Shown: in pieces, positions 27,385 to 35,286 of the stretch
Layout of the letters: every line of letters starts with the position of its first letter
Position numbering within the stretch: position 1 is the stretch's first letter
NCBI GenBank assembly: GCA_002394605.1
Contig: DGUI01000037.1
Span: 3,875-67,874, forward strand
Length of the DNA: 64,000 bases
Direction: 5' to 3'
DNA from: Mageeibacillus sp. UBA4314
Lineage (GTDB): Bacteria; Bacillota; Clostridia; Saccharofermentanales; Saccharofermentanaceae
Notes under the pieces: generated by a model
What the model was told of the DNA's origin: nothing
Database searches by the model: none
The model's input: only the letters and a program-made list of their open reading frames with translations
Position numbers and translations under genes: made by a program

Positions 27385-27417
27385 CCTTCATTTGTTCATC
27401 AGTTCTGATCGCTCCGC

Positions 27418-27990
27418 TTACATAATGCTGTTGTAGACAACACCGGAAACGATATCGCCGTCTGTGTTGATAACAAGCATCGTATCATTCTTCTCGAAAG
27501 TAAGGATGCCGTCGATATCAGACGTAGGTGTGCCGTAAGCCTTCTTAACATCGTCAACCTTGCTTCCTACGAAGATACCCTCGGGTGTCGTAACGGAATC
27601 GTTGAAGAGAACGATGTTGGATACGAGGTCCTTTGTTCCGAGAGGTACTGTACTGATAACGTAAGAACCGTTGTTGAATGTGTATGTCTTAGTCATACCG
27701 ATACCTGCACAGGAAGGAGCCTCAAAGTAAACGTAATCCTGGGGAAGCTTAGCCAAAACTTCGTTGAGATCTGCATTTACACGGACCTTTGCACCGTTAA
27801 CCTCAAAGCAGTAACCCTCGTCGTTTACACTGTGCTCGACCAAAGCCTGCTGTGAAGCTGTGGCACCTGTTGAGATTACCTCAACAGCGTCATTGCCGGA
27901 TGACTCCGTTGTGCTCTTGTTACAAGCTGTAAAAAGACTAAGAGCAACTGATGCCGTAAGAGCAACTGCCATCATCTTCTGTAATTTCAT
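27418..27990 (-). CDS. Lipoprotein paralogue A associated with transglutaminase genes
   Basis: A 190-residue lipoprotein with signal peptide and lipobox LFTAC (Cys ~23), then a Ser/Thr linker. The globular part (~60-190) is clearly related to the lipoprotein at 40979-41593. Shared elements are GYCFEVNGAKV / GYYFEYKGVQV, an FEAxSCA stretch, TYTF-NGSY, and TPEGIFVGSKVDDVKKAYG. Both sit beside Ig-like/transglutaminase genes. Repeats around TPEG-I-VG resemble domains of secreted assembly factors, but I cannot name the family. GGAGGTG precedes the ATG and a terminator follows, so it is transcribed alone. Confidence 0.78.
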   Translation of the reverse strand: MKLQKMMAVALTASVALSLFTACNKSTTESSGNDAVEVISTGATASQQALVEHSVNDEGYCFEVNGAKVRVNADLNEVLAKLPQDYVYFEAPSCAGIGMTKTYTFNNGSYVISTVPLGTKDLVSNIVLFNDSVTTPEGIFVGSKVDDVKKAYGTPTSDIDGILTFEKNDTMLVINTDGDIVSGVVYNSIM

Positions 27991-28113
27991 AAATCTACAC
28001 CTCCGAAAATATTCAAATAGAATTTGTTTTCATAAGTAATCCACAGTATTGTAGCATAAGATAATGCAATAAATACTGAATCTAATCGCTAAAGTAAACG
28101 GTACAAATTCCCG

Positions 28114-29190
28114 TCAGTTTGTGGCATTTGCACCAAAACTAATGAGTTCTCCGTATTTTGCGATCTCTTCTTCCTGCTTGTCTTTCATGGCATTGTAGTC
28201 ATCAATCTTGCCCTGCCAGACGTCCTTATATCTCTCATCCTGCCTGTAATCAGTCAGGTCATACCCTGACTTGAGATACTGCCCGATATAGTTCGAAAAC
28301 TTCTCTGCGCCGGTCAGGTTCAGGTGGAGTCCTGCATCGTATGTATCGACCGTCATGTCCAGTCCGATCTCCTCATTGCCGATGTAGTTAATGTAAGGGA
28401 TCCCCCTGCCGTCGGCAAATGCCTGTATCTGCTCATCCCACTCCTCATACCAGAAAGGATACTCGATCGGAGCTTTCATGAGGACGAGGCTGATGCCGTT
28501 CTCCTTGCAAAGATCAGCGATCCTGCCGAGATAGTCCATGGCATTGGATCCGAGCTTCTTATTAAGGTTCGGTGTCTTCGGCGGGAAGCCCGTAAATGGC
28601 CTTACGTCGCAGCGCATGTAGTACCCGTTGTGTGATACCTTGTCCTTTTTGAAGAAATGCTTGAAGTCATCGCTTGTGAGCTCGCTCCAGCGGTAGTGAT
28701 AGCGCAGGATCGGAAATACATAGTCGATGAAATGTTCATCTTCCATCATGGATGCCTTTATCGCTTCGGCCTTGACGGGTGACCATGCCATGCCGTCAAG
28801 TGTCATACGGTTGTATTCCTCTGTCCTCGGAGCATTGAACTGCAGCGAATGAACGCTCAGCATTACGACCTTGGGAGTCTCATATCTCAGGGCATCCTTG
28901 AGCAGGTAATAGGACTGCCAGATGTACTGCTCAGCACTTCCCCTGATGTAAGAAGAGATGCCGTGATCCTTGTAAAGTTCAATGGGAGAGATGTTCTCAT
29001 AGACTTCGCAGTCACCCAGTATTATTACGTCGTGGGGTTCCTTATTATCGTAATACTCCTCGACCATCGAGCCTTCCACAACGCCTGTCTGGTACTTCGG
29101 CATCAGGAGTCTCTGAATGGCAAGCAGAACGACCGCCATTGCCACCAGGCCAATGAGAACCTTGACAAGTCCGGATGCTAACTTCCCCAT
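28114..29190 (-). CDS. Membrane-anchored SGNH/GDSL-like protein with Cys at the nucleophile position
   Basis: The ATG at 29190 overlaps the upstream stop by one base (TGATG), so translational coupling fixes the start (358 residues). One membrane helix lies at ~8-30. The extracellular part has the SGNH layout: first block DVIILGDCEVYENISP with Cys61 where the catalytic Ser usually stands, and a C-terminal block with Asp285 and His289 (YDAGLHLNLTG). This recalls DltD-like and acyl-esterase proteins that act on wall or surface polymers. A Cys nucleophile may mean altered or no hydrolase activity. It is cotranscribed with the transglutaminase-like gene 29190-30488. Confidence 0.72.
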   Translation of the reverse strand: MGKLASGLVKVLIGLVAMAVVLLAIQRLLMPKYQTGVVEGSMVEEYYDNKEPHDVIILGDCEVYENISPIELYKDHGISSYIRGSAEQYIWQSYYLLKDALRYETPKVVMLSVHSLQFNAPRTEEYNRMTLDGMAWSPVKAEAIKASMMEDEHFIDYVFPILRYHYRWSELTSDDFKHFFKKDKVSHNGYYMRCDVRPFTGFPPKTPNLNKKLGSNAMDYLGRIADLCKENGISLVLMKAPIEYPFWYEEWDEQIQAFADGRGIPYINYIGNEEIGLDMTVDTYDAGLHLNLTGAEKFSNYIGQYLKSGYDLTDYRQDERYKDVWQGKIDDYNAMKDKQEEEIAKYGELISFGANATN

Positions 29191-30488
29191 CAATACTTTA
29201 CCGTAGCTGTGGAATAATCGAGCCTGTCCTGAACAGACTTCGTAGCTGAAGCCGGATATTTGCTGTGGATGAACCTGTAACCATTCCATCCTGCGCCTCT
29301 GAAAGCGGCAAGCTCAGAATCGGTATACATGAATATGAAGCCGGAATAGTGACGTCTGGGGTTGCTGTCGCAGTGATACCACTGACCGTCTATCTGAATG
29401 AGGTTCCAGTAGTGTCTGTTGACTGTCCAGGGTTCACGCTTGACGATCTTATTCTTGATGCCGACGACTTTGAACATGGCTCTGTTGACCATCGCATGCG
29501 TATAGCATGTTCCTGTTCTCTTCGTGAATCCGTCATAAGCTGCTCTAGTCCAAGATGTCGTATCAGTCTTAGCAACGTAGTGAACGTTATATCTGCACCA
29601 CTTAACTATCTTGAAAGCCTTCTGCATGTCTGTCATGTCAGGCGTGATTATCTTGTCAAGGATCTTCCTGGCTTCTGCGTAAACGAGCTCCTCGTCTACA
29701 TATGTTGCAGGCTTCACCTTCAGAGTCAGGGTGATGTCTTCAGAAGACATGTTGCCTGCAGCATCTACAGCCGTGTAGGTAACCTTGTATGTTCCCGCAG
29801 CCTTCATGTTGACCGCTGAGTTGTCGATGGTCAATACGGGAGCCTTATCGTAATCGTCAGTAACGGTTACGCCGTCCCTGTACTTAAGAGTGTCGCCGAT
29901 AAACGCGGTCATGTTCTTGGCGCCCTCGATCACCGGAGGCGTAACGTCCTTGGTGACCTTGAAGGGAACTTCAACGATATTGATGTTGCCTGACACATCC
30001 TCGAGCTTGCAGTAAACAACGGAGTCGTTTGTGCAGGACATGTCGGGAGCTGTCAGGTATTCGACTGATATGGGGTTCTGGATATCGTAAACATCCGTAA
30101 CGCACTCTGTAACTTCAGGCACTTCCTCGTTCGCGAAAATGACCTGGGGCACGACCGTGCATGTGGGAGCGAGAGTATCGACTATCGAGAGCTTAACGGG
30201 AGCCTTAACGTTGTAGACGCTGACTTCCATCTCCACTTCCTGTGGGATCTTCGTATCGATCTTATCGAGGTCAACGGAGAACTCTGCCTTGTCATAGTCG
30301 AACAGCGGAGATTTAAAGAATGCGGACTTCTTGATTGTCTCACCGCACTCGATCGTGACGTGTGAGACAATGTTCTCCTCGTGCATCCTGGAGAATCCGA
30401 TAATGCCTGCAATTGTCAGTGCCAGGACTGCCAGCACGACAAAAACGATTATCTGAAGACGACCTCTCTTATCAAATATGCCCTTCAA
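29190..30488 (-). CDS. Membrane-anchored Ig-like/transglutaminase-like protein 5
   Basis: A 432-residue paralogue that starts at TTG 30488, with GGAGG nine bases upstream; the next Met is residue 35. A membrane helix lies at ~12-32, followed by Ig-like repeats opening with VTIECGETIKKSAFF and including TAVDAAGNMSSED. The transglutaminase-like domain has Cys328 (TCYTHAMVN), His359 (RHYWNLIQIDGQW) and Asp374 (HCDSNP). It differs from paralogues 1-4 in lacking the SCYG-W-CKAL signature and any Pro/Thr tail. It overlaps the SGNH-like gene by one base. Confidence 0.85.
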   Translation of the reverse strand: MKGIFDKRGRLQIIVFVVLAVLALTIAGIIGFSRMHEENIVSHVTIECGETIKKSAFFKSPLFDYDKAEFSVDLDKIDTKIPQEVEMEVSVYNVKAPVKLSIVDTLAPTCTVVPQVIFANEEVPEVTECVTDVYDIQNPISVEYLTAPDMSCTNDSVVYCKLEDVSGNINIVEVPFKVTKDVTPPVIEGAKNMTAFIGDTLKYRDGVTVTDDYDKAPVLTIDNSAVNMKAAGTYKVTYTAVDAAGNMSSEDITLTLKVKPATYVDEELVYAEARKILDKIITPDMTDMQKAFKIVKWCRYNVHYVAKTDTTSWTRAAYDGFTKRTGTCYTHAMVNRAMFKVVGIKNKIVKREPWTVNRHYWNLIQIDGQWYHCDSNPRRHYSGFIFMYTDSELAAFRGAGWNGYRFIHSKYPASATKSVQDRLDYSTATVKY

Positions 30489-30622
30489 CTGAGCAAACCT
30501 CCACTTATATATTCACCTACAAATTTTAACACCTGTTTGCGACATCACATTATAATAAAAGAGTATAAATTTTGCCACTAATTTGTTTGCCTTTTGGGAA
30601 ACTTGTGTATAGATTATTAGTT

Positions 30623-31540
30623 ATGAGTTTGGAATATTCCGGTTGTTTTCTGTGTCCGAGACACTGTGGAGCGGACAGATCCGCGGGCAAAAAGGGCTTC
30701 TGCAAAATGGACGCAAAGCCCCGTGTTAACTTGTTTAGACTGCATTACGGAGAGGAGCCCTGCATCAGCGGAGAAGAGGGTTCCGGGACGGTGTTTTTCG
30801 AAGGGTGCAGCCTGGGGTGTGTCTTTTGTCAGAATTATTTGATATCCCGCGGTGCGACAGCGTGCGGTACCGAAATGGATGCAGAAGATCTTTCTGACAT
30901 CTACATGGAACTTGCCGGGATGAATGCCAACAACATCAATCTCGTGACCCCGATGCACTGGGCACCGACTGTCAGGGATTCCATCATCCTGGCCCGCGGC
31001 AAGGGACTTACGATTCCTGTCGCGCTTAACATCTCAGGATACGAGAATACAGATACGCTGAAGATGTTTGACGGACTTTGTGACATCTACCTGACCGACT
31101 TCAAGTTCTACTCCTCTTCCCTGTCATCTAAGGTCTGCGGCGTTTCTGATTACCTCGATGTTGCCGTAAGCGCCATTGACGAGATGGTGAGACAGAAAGG
31201 CGCTCCCGTATTTGATGAACGGGGGATGATGAGGTCAGGGGTCATAATAAGGCACCTGATGCTGCCGGGTCAGCTTTTCGACACGAAAAAGATATTGGAT
31301 CTTATATTGGACCGTTACGGCGATAAGGTCATCATAAGCCTCATGGACCAGTACACTCCCATGCCCCGGGCAATAGAAGCCTGCGGCAATAAAAAACTCC
31401 CGGCGGAGTTCGCCGGGAGGATAAATCCTGATCACTACAAAGCCATGTGCGACTATCTGATGCTGTCAGGTCACCCGAACTGCTACATGCAGGAGGGCGA
31501 CGCCTCCGGAGATCTGTGGATCCCGGAATTCAAGGTCTGA
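30623..31540 (+). CDS. PflX-like radical SAM protein
   Basis: 305 residues from the ATG at 30623; an earlier in-frame start would add hydrophobic residues unlike the family. The radical-SAM cluster motif CxxxCxxC is at Cys62-Cys66-Cys69 (EGCSLGCVFCQN). An N-terminal cysteine set (C8, C11, C15, C27) could hold a second metal site. Blocks NLVTPMHWAP and YLTDFKFYSS match the PFL-activase-like PflX group (COG1313), whose substrate is not established. No ribosome site is seen; TAGATT lies 7 nt before the ATG, so the mRNA may be leaderless. Its 3' part contains the terminator of the convergent trxA transcript. Confidence 0.85.
   Translation: MSLEYSGCFLCPRHCGADRSAGKKGFCKMDAKPRVNLFRLHYGEEPCISGEEGSGTVFFEGCSLGCVFCQNYLISRGATACGTEMDAEDLSDIYMELAGMNANNINLVTPMHWAPTVRDSIILARGKGLTIPVALNISGYENTDTLKMFDGLCDIYLTDFKFYSSSLSSKVCGVSDYLDVAVSAIDEMVRQKGAPVFDERGMMRSGVIIRHLMLPGQLFDTKKILDLILDRYGDKVIISLMDQYTPMPRAIEACGNKKLPAEFAGRINPDHYKAMCDYLMLSGHPNCYMQEGDASGDLWIPEFKV
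31388..31419 (-). terminator. Terminator of trxA inside the convergent radical SAM gene
   Basis: A perfect 9-bp stem (CTCCCGGCG / CGCCGGGAG, 31397-31419) with a 5-nt loop. On the minus strand it is followed by TTTTTTATT (31388-31396). It lies ~120 nt past the trxA stop, wholly within the radical SAM coding sequence, where it encodes KKLPAEFAGR. Confidence 0.9.
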
Positions 31541-31861
31541 TCAGAGGAGTCTGTCGATGATGGCCGCAAGTTCCGCCTTCTGAACGAATCCGATAGACTC
31601 GTCTACGAGCTCGCCGCCCTTATAGAACTTGACCGCAGGTATGCTGCTTATGTTGTTCTCGATGGCCAGCGGAGTCTCTTCGTCAGTATTGCACTTGCCT
31701 ACCTTGATCCTGCCTTCGTATTCTTCCGCGATCTGAGCAATCACGGGACCGAGCATCTTGCACGGACCGCACCAGGGTGCCCAGAAATCAACCAGGACAG
31801 GTATATCGGAATTCAATACTTCCTGCTCATAATTCTCAGATGTAATAATAATCTCTGCCAT
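31541..31861 (-). CDS. trxA: Thioredoxin
   Basis: A 106-residue thioredoxin with active site WAPWCGPCKML (Cys pair near residues 30 and 33), the cis-proline segment ISSIPAVKFYKGG, and typical length. It is a cytoplasmic dithiol reductant. AGGAGATATTT precedes the ATG. It lies 14 bp after a large secreted transglutaminase/cell-wall-binding gene on the same strand and probably shares its transcript. The stop abuts the convergent radical SAM gene with no gap. Confidence 0.97.
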   Translation of the reverse strand: MAEIIITSENYEQEVLNSDIPVLVDFWAPWCGPCKMLGPVIAQIAEEYEGRIKVGKCNTDEETPLAIENNISSIPAVKFYKGGELVDESIGFVQKAELAAIIDRLL

Positions 31862-31875
31862 AAATATCTCCTGTC

Positions 31876-34269
31876 TTATTTCTTATTTGTACAAACGCCC
31901 TTGGAGTTGAACTTGTACTTCTTGCCGCTGATCTTCTTTGTGCAGCTCTTGAGCATGATGCCGTCACTGCCGAGGTAGTACCACTTGCCGCCGGTCTTCT
32001 TCCACTTTTTCATGTAGACGACGCCCTTGGAGTTGGCATAATAATCGTTGCCGCTCTTCTTGAACCATCCGGTCTTCATGACACCCTTTGAGGTAAAGTA
32101 GTAGGTCTTTCCGCCGATGCTCCTGAAGCCCGTGCGCATGATACCCTTCTCGCTGAAGAAATACTGCTTCTTGGAGATCGTCTTCCAGCCGGTCGCCATC
32201 TTGCCCTTATTGCTGCTGAAGTAGTACCAGTATTTGCCGATCTGCTGCCAGCCAGTAAGCCTCACGCCATTAGGGTCGCAATAGTATGTGGTGGAGCCTG
32301 ACTTTATGAATCCGGTCCTTATGACACCGTTGGAATCGAAGCAATAGTACTTGTCATCAATGAGTTCCCAACCTGTTACCATCTCACCGGAGACACGGAA
32401 ATAATGCTTCTTGCCGTCTACCTTCTGCCAGCCCGTGAGCATGGCGCCATTGCTGTCAAACAGATATGTCTTGTCATCGATAATGGTAAGGTCGGTGGCA
32501 TTATTGCCGTTCGCATCGGTGTAATACCAGGTATTGCCCACCTGCTTCCACTCCGCAGACAGCTGGCAGGTCTTCGTCTTAACATATTTTGTCACACCGT
32601 TGTAGATGTAATAGTACAGCTTCGAGCCTGTCACATTGATGCCGTAGATACTGCCGTCACTGCCGGTATAAGATACGATAGTGCTGACCTTCTTGTTCTG
32701 ATCGACCTTATAGACCTTGCTTGCAGTTGATACATATATGTCACCCTTGAACGAGTCCACAGACGAATAGTAATCCAGAGAGACTGAACCGAGTTCAGCT
32801 GCGGAATTCTTCGCGAAATCAAAACTCATTACCTTCGATGCATTCGGGGTAACATATGCCCACTTGTGACCGGAAACGGGAGCAAGCTTGGATATGGATG
32901 ATGACCAGAAGAATTTGTCATATTTGGTATCCGTTCCGCGTTTGACGGCAGACTTCGTTGCATCGACCATCCAGTCATCCGATTCGTGACCCTTATTGTA
33001 CATCGCGTTCCTGCTGAGCATGAAATGCCTGTGTGCACAGTATGCTTTGTAGTAAGGCTTCCTCGTGCTGCTGTAGAACGGGTCATCCCATGTGGAATCT
33101 ATGAAGTACTCTTCACCGTCGATCTTAACAAGGTTCCATGCATGGTTCAGGTCGTCACTGGAGATGTAATAACAGCTGACGCCTGCAAGTCTGCAGAGGT
33201 AATCGTATGTGAGCGAGTACCCCTGGCATACGCAAGATCCCTTAACTAGGCAGTTGTAGGAATCGTAATGGTAGTTGCTGGTATCCTGGTCGTAATCACA
33301 GTGAGTGACGAGATAGTCGTGAAGGAACAGAGCCTTCTCAAGATCAGTCCACTCGGGATCTATCAGAGCCATTATCGAATCTACCTTCGCATTGAACGTG
33401 TCCACATCACTCTTGGTGTATTTGCTGTCCGCGTACAGATAGATCCTTGTTACGGCATTGGTATTCTTGTTATAACTGTAACTGTACTTCATCGACACGT
33501 AGAAATATTCGCCGTGTGTATTGATGAAATATGCTACTGCCGTCGATACATTGTCAGGCGTAACGCCCATGCCGGTGACATCAGCAGCCATCTCTTCACT
33601 CTTGCCGTCCCAATTCTTGGCGGTAGCATTGAGGAGCTTGCCGACATTGGAAGCGCTGAATGCTTCTGAATCGTAAACAGGGATCTCATCAGTTACCGTA
33701 TCCTCTTCAGGTTCTTCAGCAGGTTCTTCTGCCGGAGCCTGAGAAGATCCTTCTTCCGGTTCTTCCGAAGGAGAACCCTCTTCCTGTTCAGGCTCAGCAA
33801 CTTCAGGTTCAGACTCTTCCGGTTCTGACGCCTCGGGCTTGGTCTCCTCAGGTTCTGTCTCCTTAGGTTCGGTCTTCTCCGGTTCAGCCTCAGGCTTGGT
33901 CTCCTCAGGCTCAGTTACCTCAAGATCAACAGGCTCTGCATCAGTCTCCTTGGAGACATCCTCCTCTGCATCGTCTTCAGCATCAGGGTCGCCGGAATTC
34001 TTACTGAACCTGCGGTGCTTGATGAAAGCCCTGAAAGACTCATAATCACCCGATACAAAGCGGGGGCGAAGCTGCCTTAATTCTTCGGCCTCATTCTCGC
34101 CTAAGATGGCACCGCACTGACTTAAGTGATCGCTAAGATCGACAGATACCACGACCTCTTCGCCGTCGTCTTCTGCCGTACTTGCAGCCACTTCTATACC
34201 AACGCCGCTGCCGATCATGTTAACGGTCAGCAGGAGCGCCAAGAACTTATTCAATCTCGAACCTGACAT
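31876..34269 (-). CDS. Secreted transglutaminase-like protein with cell-wall-binding repeats
   Basis: The ATG at 34269 (TGAGGT upstream) gives 797 residues with a signal peptide (~1-30). A very acidic Glu/Pro/Ser-rich segment (~95-210, repeats such as EPEETKPEAEPEKTEPKETE) is followed by a transglutaminase-like domain (~240-430). Its plausible triad is the Cys of VCQGYSLTYDYL, the His of DLNHAWNLV and the Asp of YFIDSTWDDP. Then comes a short beta-propeller-like stretch and nine to ten Trp/Tyr choline-binding-type repeats (TGWQKVDGKKHYF) to the C-terminus. This is an extracellular wall-bound enzyme candidate, distinct from the membrane-anchored Ig-like group. trxA follows after 14 bp. Confidence 0.88.
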   Translation of the reverse strand: MSGSRLNKFLALLLTVNMIGSGVGIEVAASTAEDDGEEVVVSVDLSDHLSQCGAILGENEAEELRQLRPRFVSGDYESFRAFIKHRRFSKNSGDPDAEDDAEEDVSKETDAEPVDLEVTEPEETKPEAEPEKTEPKETEPEETKPEASEPEESEPEVAEPEQEEGSPSEEPEEGSSQAPAEEPAEEPEEDTVTDEIPVYDSEAFSASNVGKLLNATAKNWDGKSEEMAADVTGMGVTPDNVSTAVAYFINTHGEYFYVSMKYSYSYNKNTNAVTRIYLYADSKYTKSDVDTFNAKVDSIMALIDPEWTDLEKALFLHDYLVTHCDYDQDTSNYHYDSYNCLVKGSCVCQGYSLTYDYLCRLAGVSCYYISSDDLNHAWNLVKIDGEEYFIDSTWDDPFYSSTRKPYYKAYCAHRHFMLSRNAMYNKGHESDDWMVDATKSAVKRGTDTKYDKFFWSSSISKLAPVSGHKWAYVTPNASKVMSFDFAKNSAAELGSVSLDYYSSVDSFKGDIYVSTASKVYKVDQNKKVSTIVSYTGSDGSIYGINVTGSKLYYYIYNGVTKYVKTKTCQLSAEWKQVGNTWYYTDANGNNATDLTIIDDKTYLFDSNGAMLTGWQKVDGKKHYFRVSGEMVTGWELIDDKYYCFDSNGVIRTGFIKSGSTTYYCDPNGVRLTGWQQIGKYWYYFSSNKGKMATGWKTISKKQYFFSEKGIMRTGFRSIGGKTYYFTSKGVMKTGWFKKSGNDYYANSKGVVYMKKWKKTGGKWYYLGSDGIMLKSCTKKISGKKYKFNSKGVCTNKK

Positions 34270-34375
34270 AAACTGTACCTCAATATCATAAAAACACGCG
34301 CGTGCCGTTCTCACTCATGTGCATATTATAATATTTGCAGTGCTCCCCGCTCAAGTAAACAAATTAAGAACAATT

Positions 34376-34405
34376 TTGAAACAGGCTCCTGAAATCTGTT
34401 ATAAT
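34376..34405 (+). promoter_or_regulatory. Promoter giving a leaderless DUF3737 mRNA
   Basis: TTGAAA (34376-34381), an 18-bp spacer and consensus TATAAT (34400-34405). The ATG follows after 7 nt (TTTGTTC), so the expected start of transcription coincides with the A of the start codon. No ribosome binding site is possible. Confidence 0.75.
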
Positions 34406-34412
34406 TTTGTTC

Positions 34413-35285
34413 ATGAAAATCATCTCAAACACAAGTTTTGGCGGCGAGAGGCCTCTTTACGGATCAACTGACACATCTCTCGTAAACGTGACGTTCACGG
34501 AAGGTGAATCTCCGCTTAAGGAGTGCAGCAGCATCACGCTCTGCGGGTGCACTTTCGGGTGGAAATATCCGCTGTGGTACTGTCATGACGTTAAAGTCAC
34601 GGGCACATTATGGAAGGAGATGGCAAGAGCTGGTGTCTGGTATTCTGATAACATCAGGATCACGGACTGCACGATCGACGCTCCCAAGAACTTCAGAAGG
34701 AGCAGCGGTCTGGATCTGGAGAGAGTGAAGTTCACGAATGCTGCCGAGACACTCTGGAACTGCAGCAATGTGAAGCTTACCGACGTCACTGTGAGCGCAG
34801 GCGATTACCTTGCCATGAACAGCCGGGACATTGTCGTGAAGGGGCTCGAACTGGACGGGAATTATGCTTTCGACGGGTGCAGCAATGCTGTGATCGAAGA
34901 CAGCCGTCTCAATACGAAAGATGCGTTCTGGAACTGCAGCAATGTGACTGTCAGGAATTCACATATCAGCGGCGAATACCTGGGCTGGAATTCATCTGAC
35001 CTGACTTTTATCGGCTGCACCATCGAGAGCAGTCAGGGACTTTGCTACATCAATAACCTCAAGATGAAGGACTGCAGGCTCGTTAACACGACGCTTGCCT
35101 TTGAATATTCGAGCGTTACTGCTGATATCGACTCTGACATCGACAGTGTGCTCAACCCCTCCTCGGGTTCGATCACATGCAGGAACATAAAGGAACTGAT
35201 AATAGAACCGGACAGGGTCGATCCGTCCAGAACGGTCATCAGGGCTACTGTCGGTTCAAGACTTGACAGACCGGAGTGGCTTTAA
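34413..35285 (+). CDS. DUF3737 family protein (right-handed beta-helix)
   Basis: 290 residues from the ATG at 34413; the N-terminus KIISNTSFGGERPLYGS matches the usual start of this family. The protein is built of short repeats such as LKECSSITLCGCTFG and LWNCSNVKLTDV, with regularly spaced Cys, Asn and Ser, as in pectate-lyase-type beta-helices. The family's function is not established. There is no signal peptide. It is followed one base after its stop by the MalY/PatB-type lyase gene, and this pairing recurs in other Bacillota. Confidence 0.87.
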   Translation: MKIISNTSFGGERPLYGSTDTSLVNVTFTEGESPLKECSSITLCGCTFGWKYPLWYCHDVKVTGTLWKEMARAGVWYSDNIRITDCTIDAPKNFRRSSGLDLERVKFTNAAETLWNCSNVKLTDVTVSAGDYLAMNSRDIVVKGLELDGNYAFDGCSNAVIEDSRLNTKDAFWNCSNVTVRNSHISGEYLGWNSSDLTFIGCTIESSQGLCYINNLKMKDCRLVNTTLAFEYSSVTADIDSDIDSVLNPSSGSITCRNIKELIIEPDRVDPSRTVIRATVGSRLDRPEWL

Positions 35286-35286
35286 C

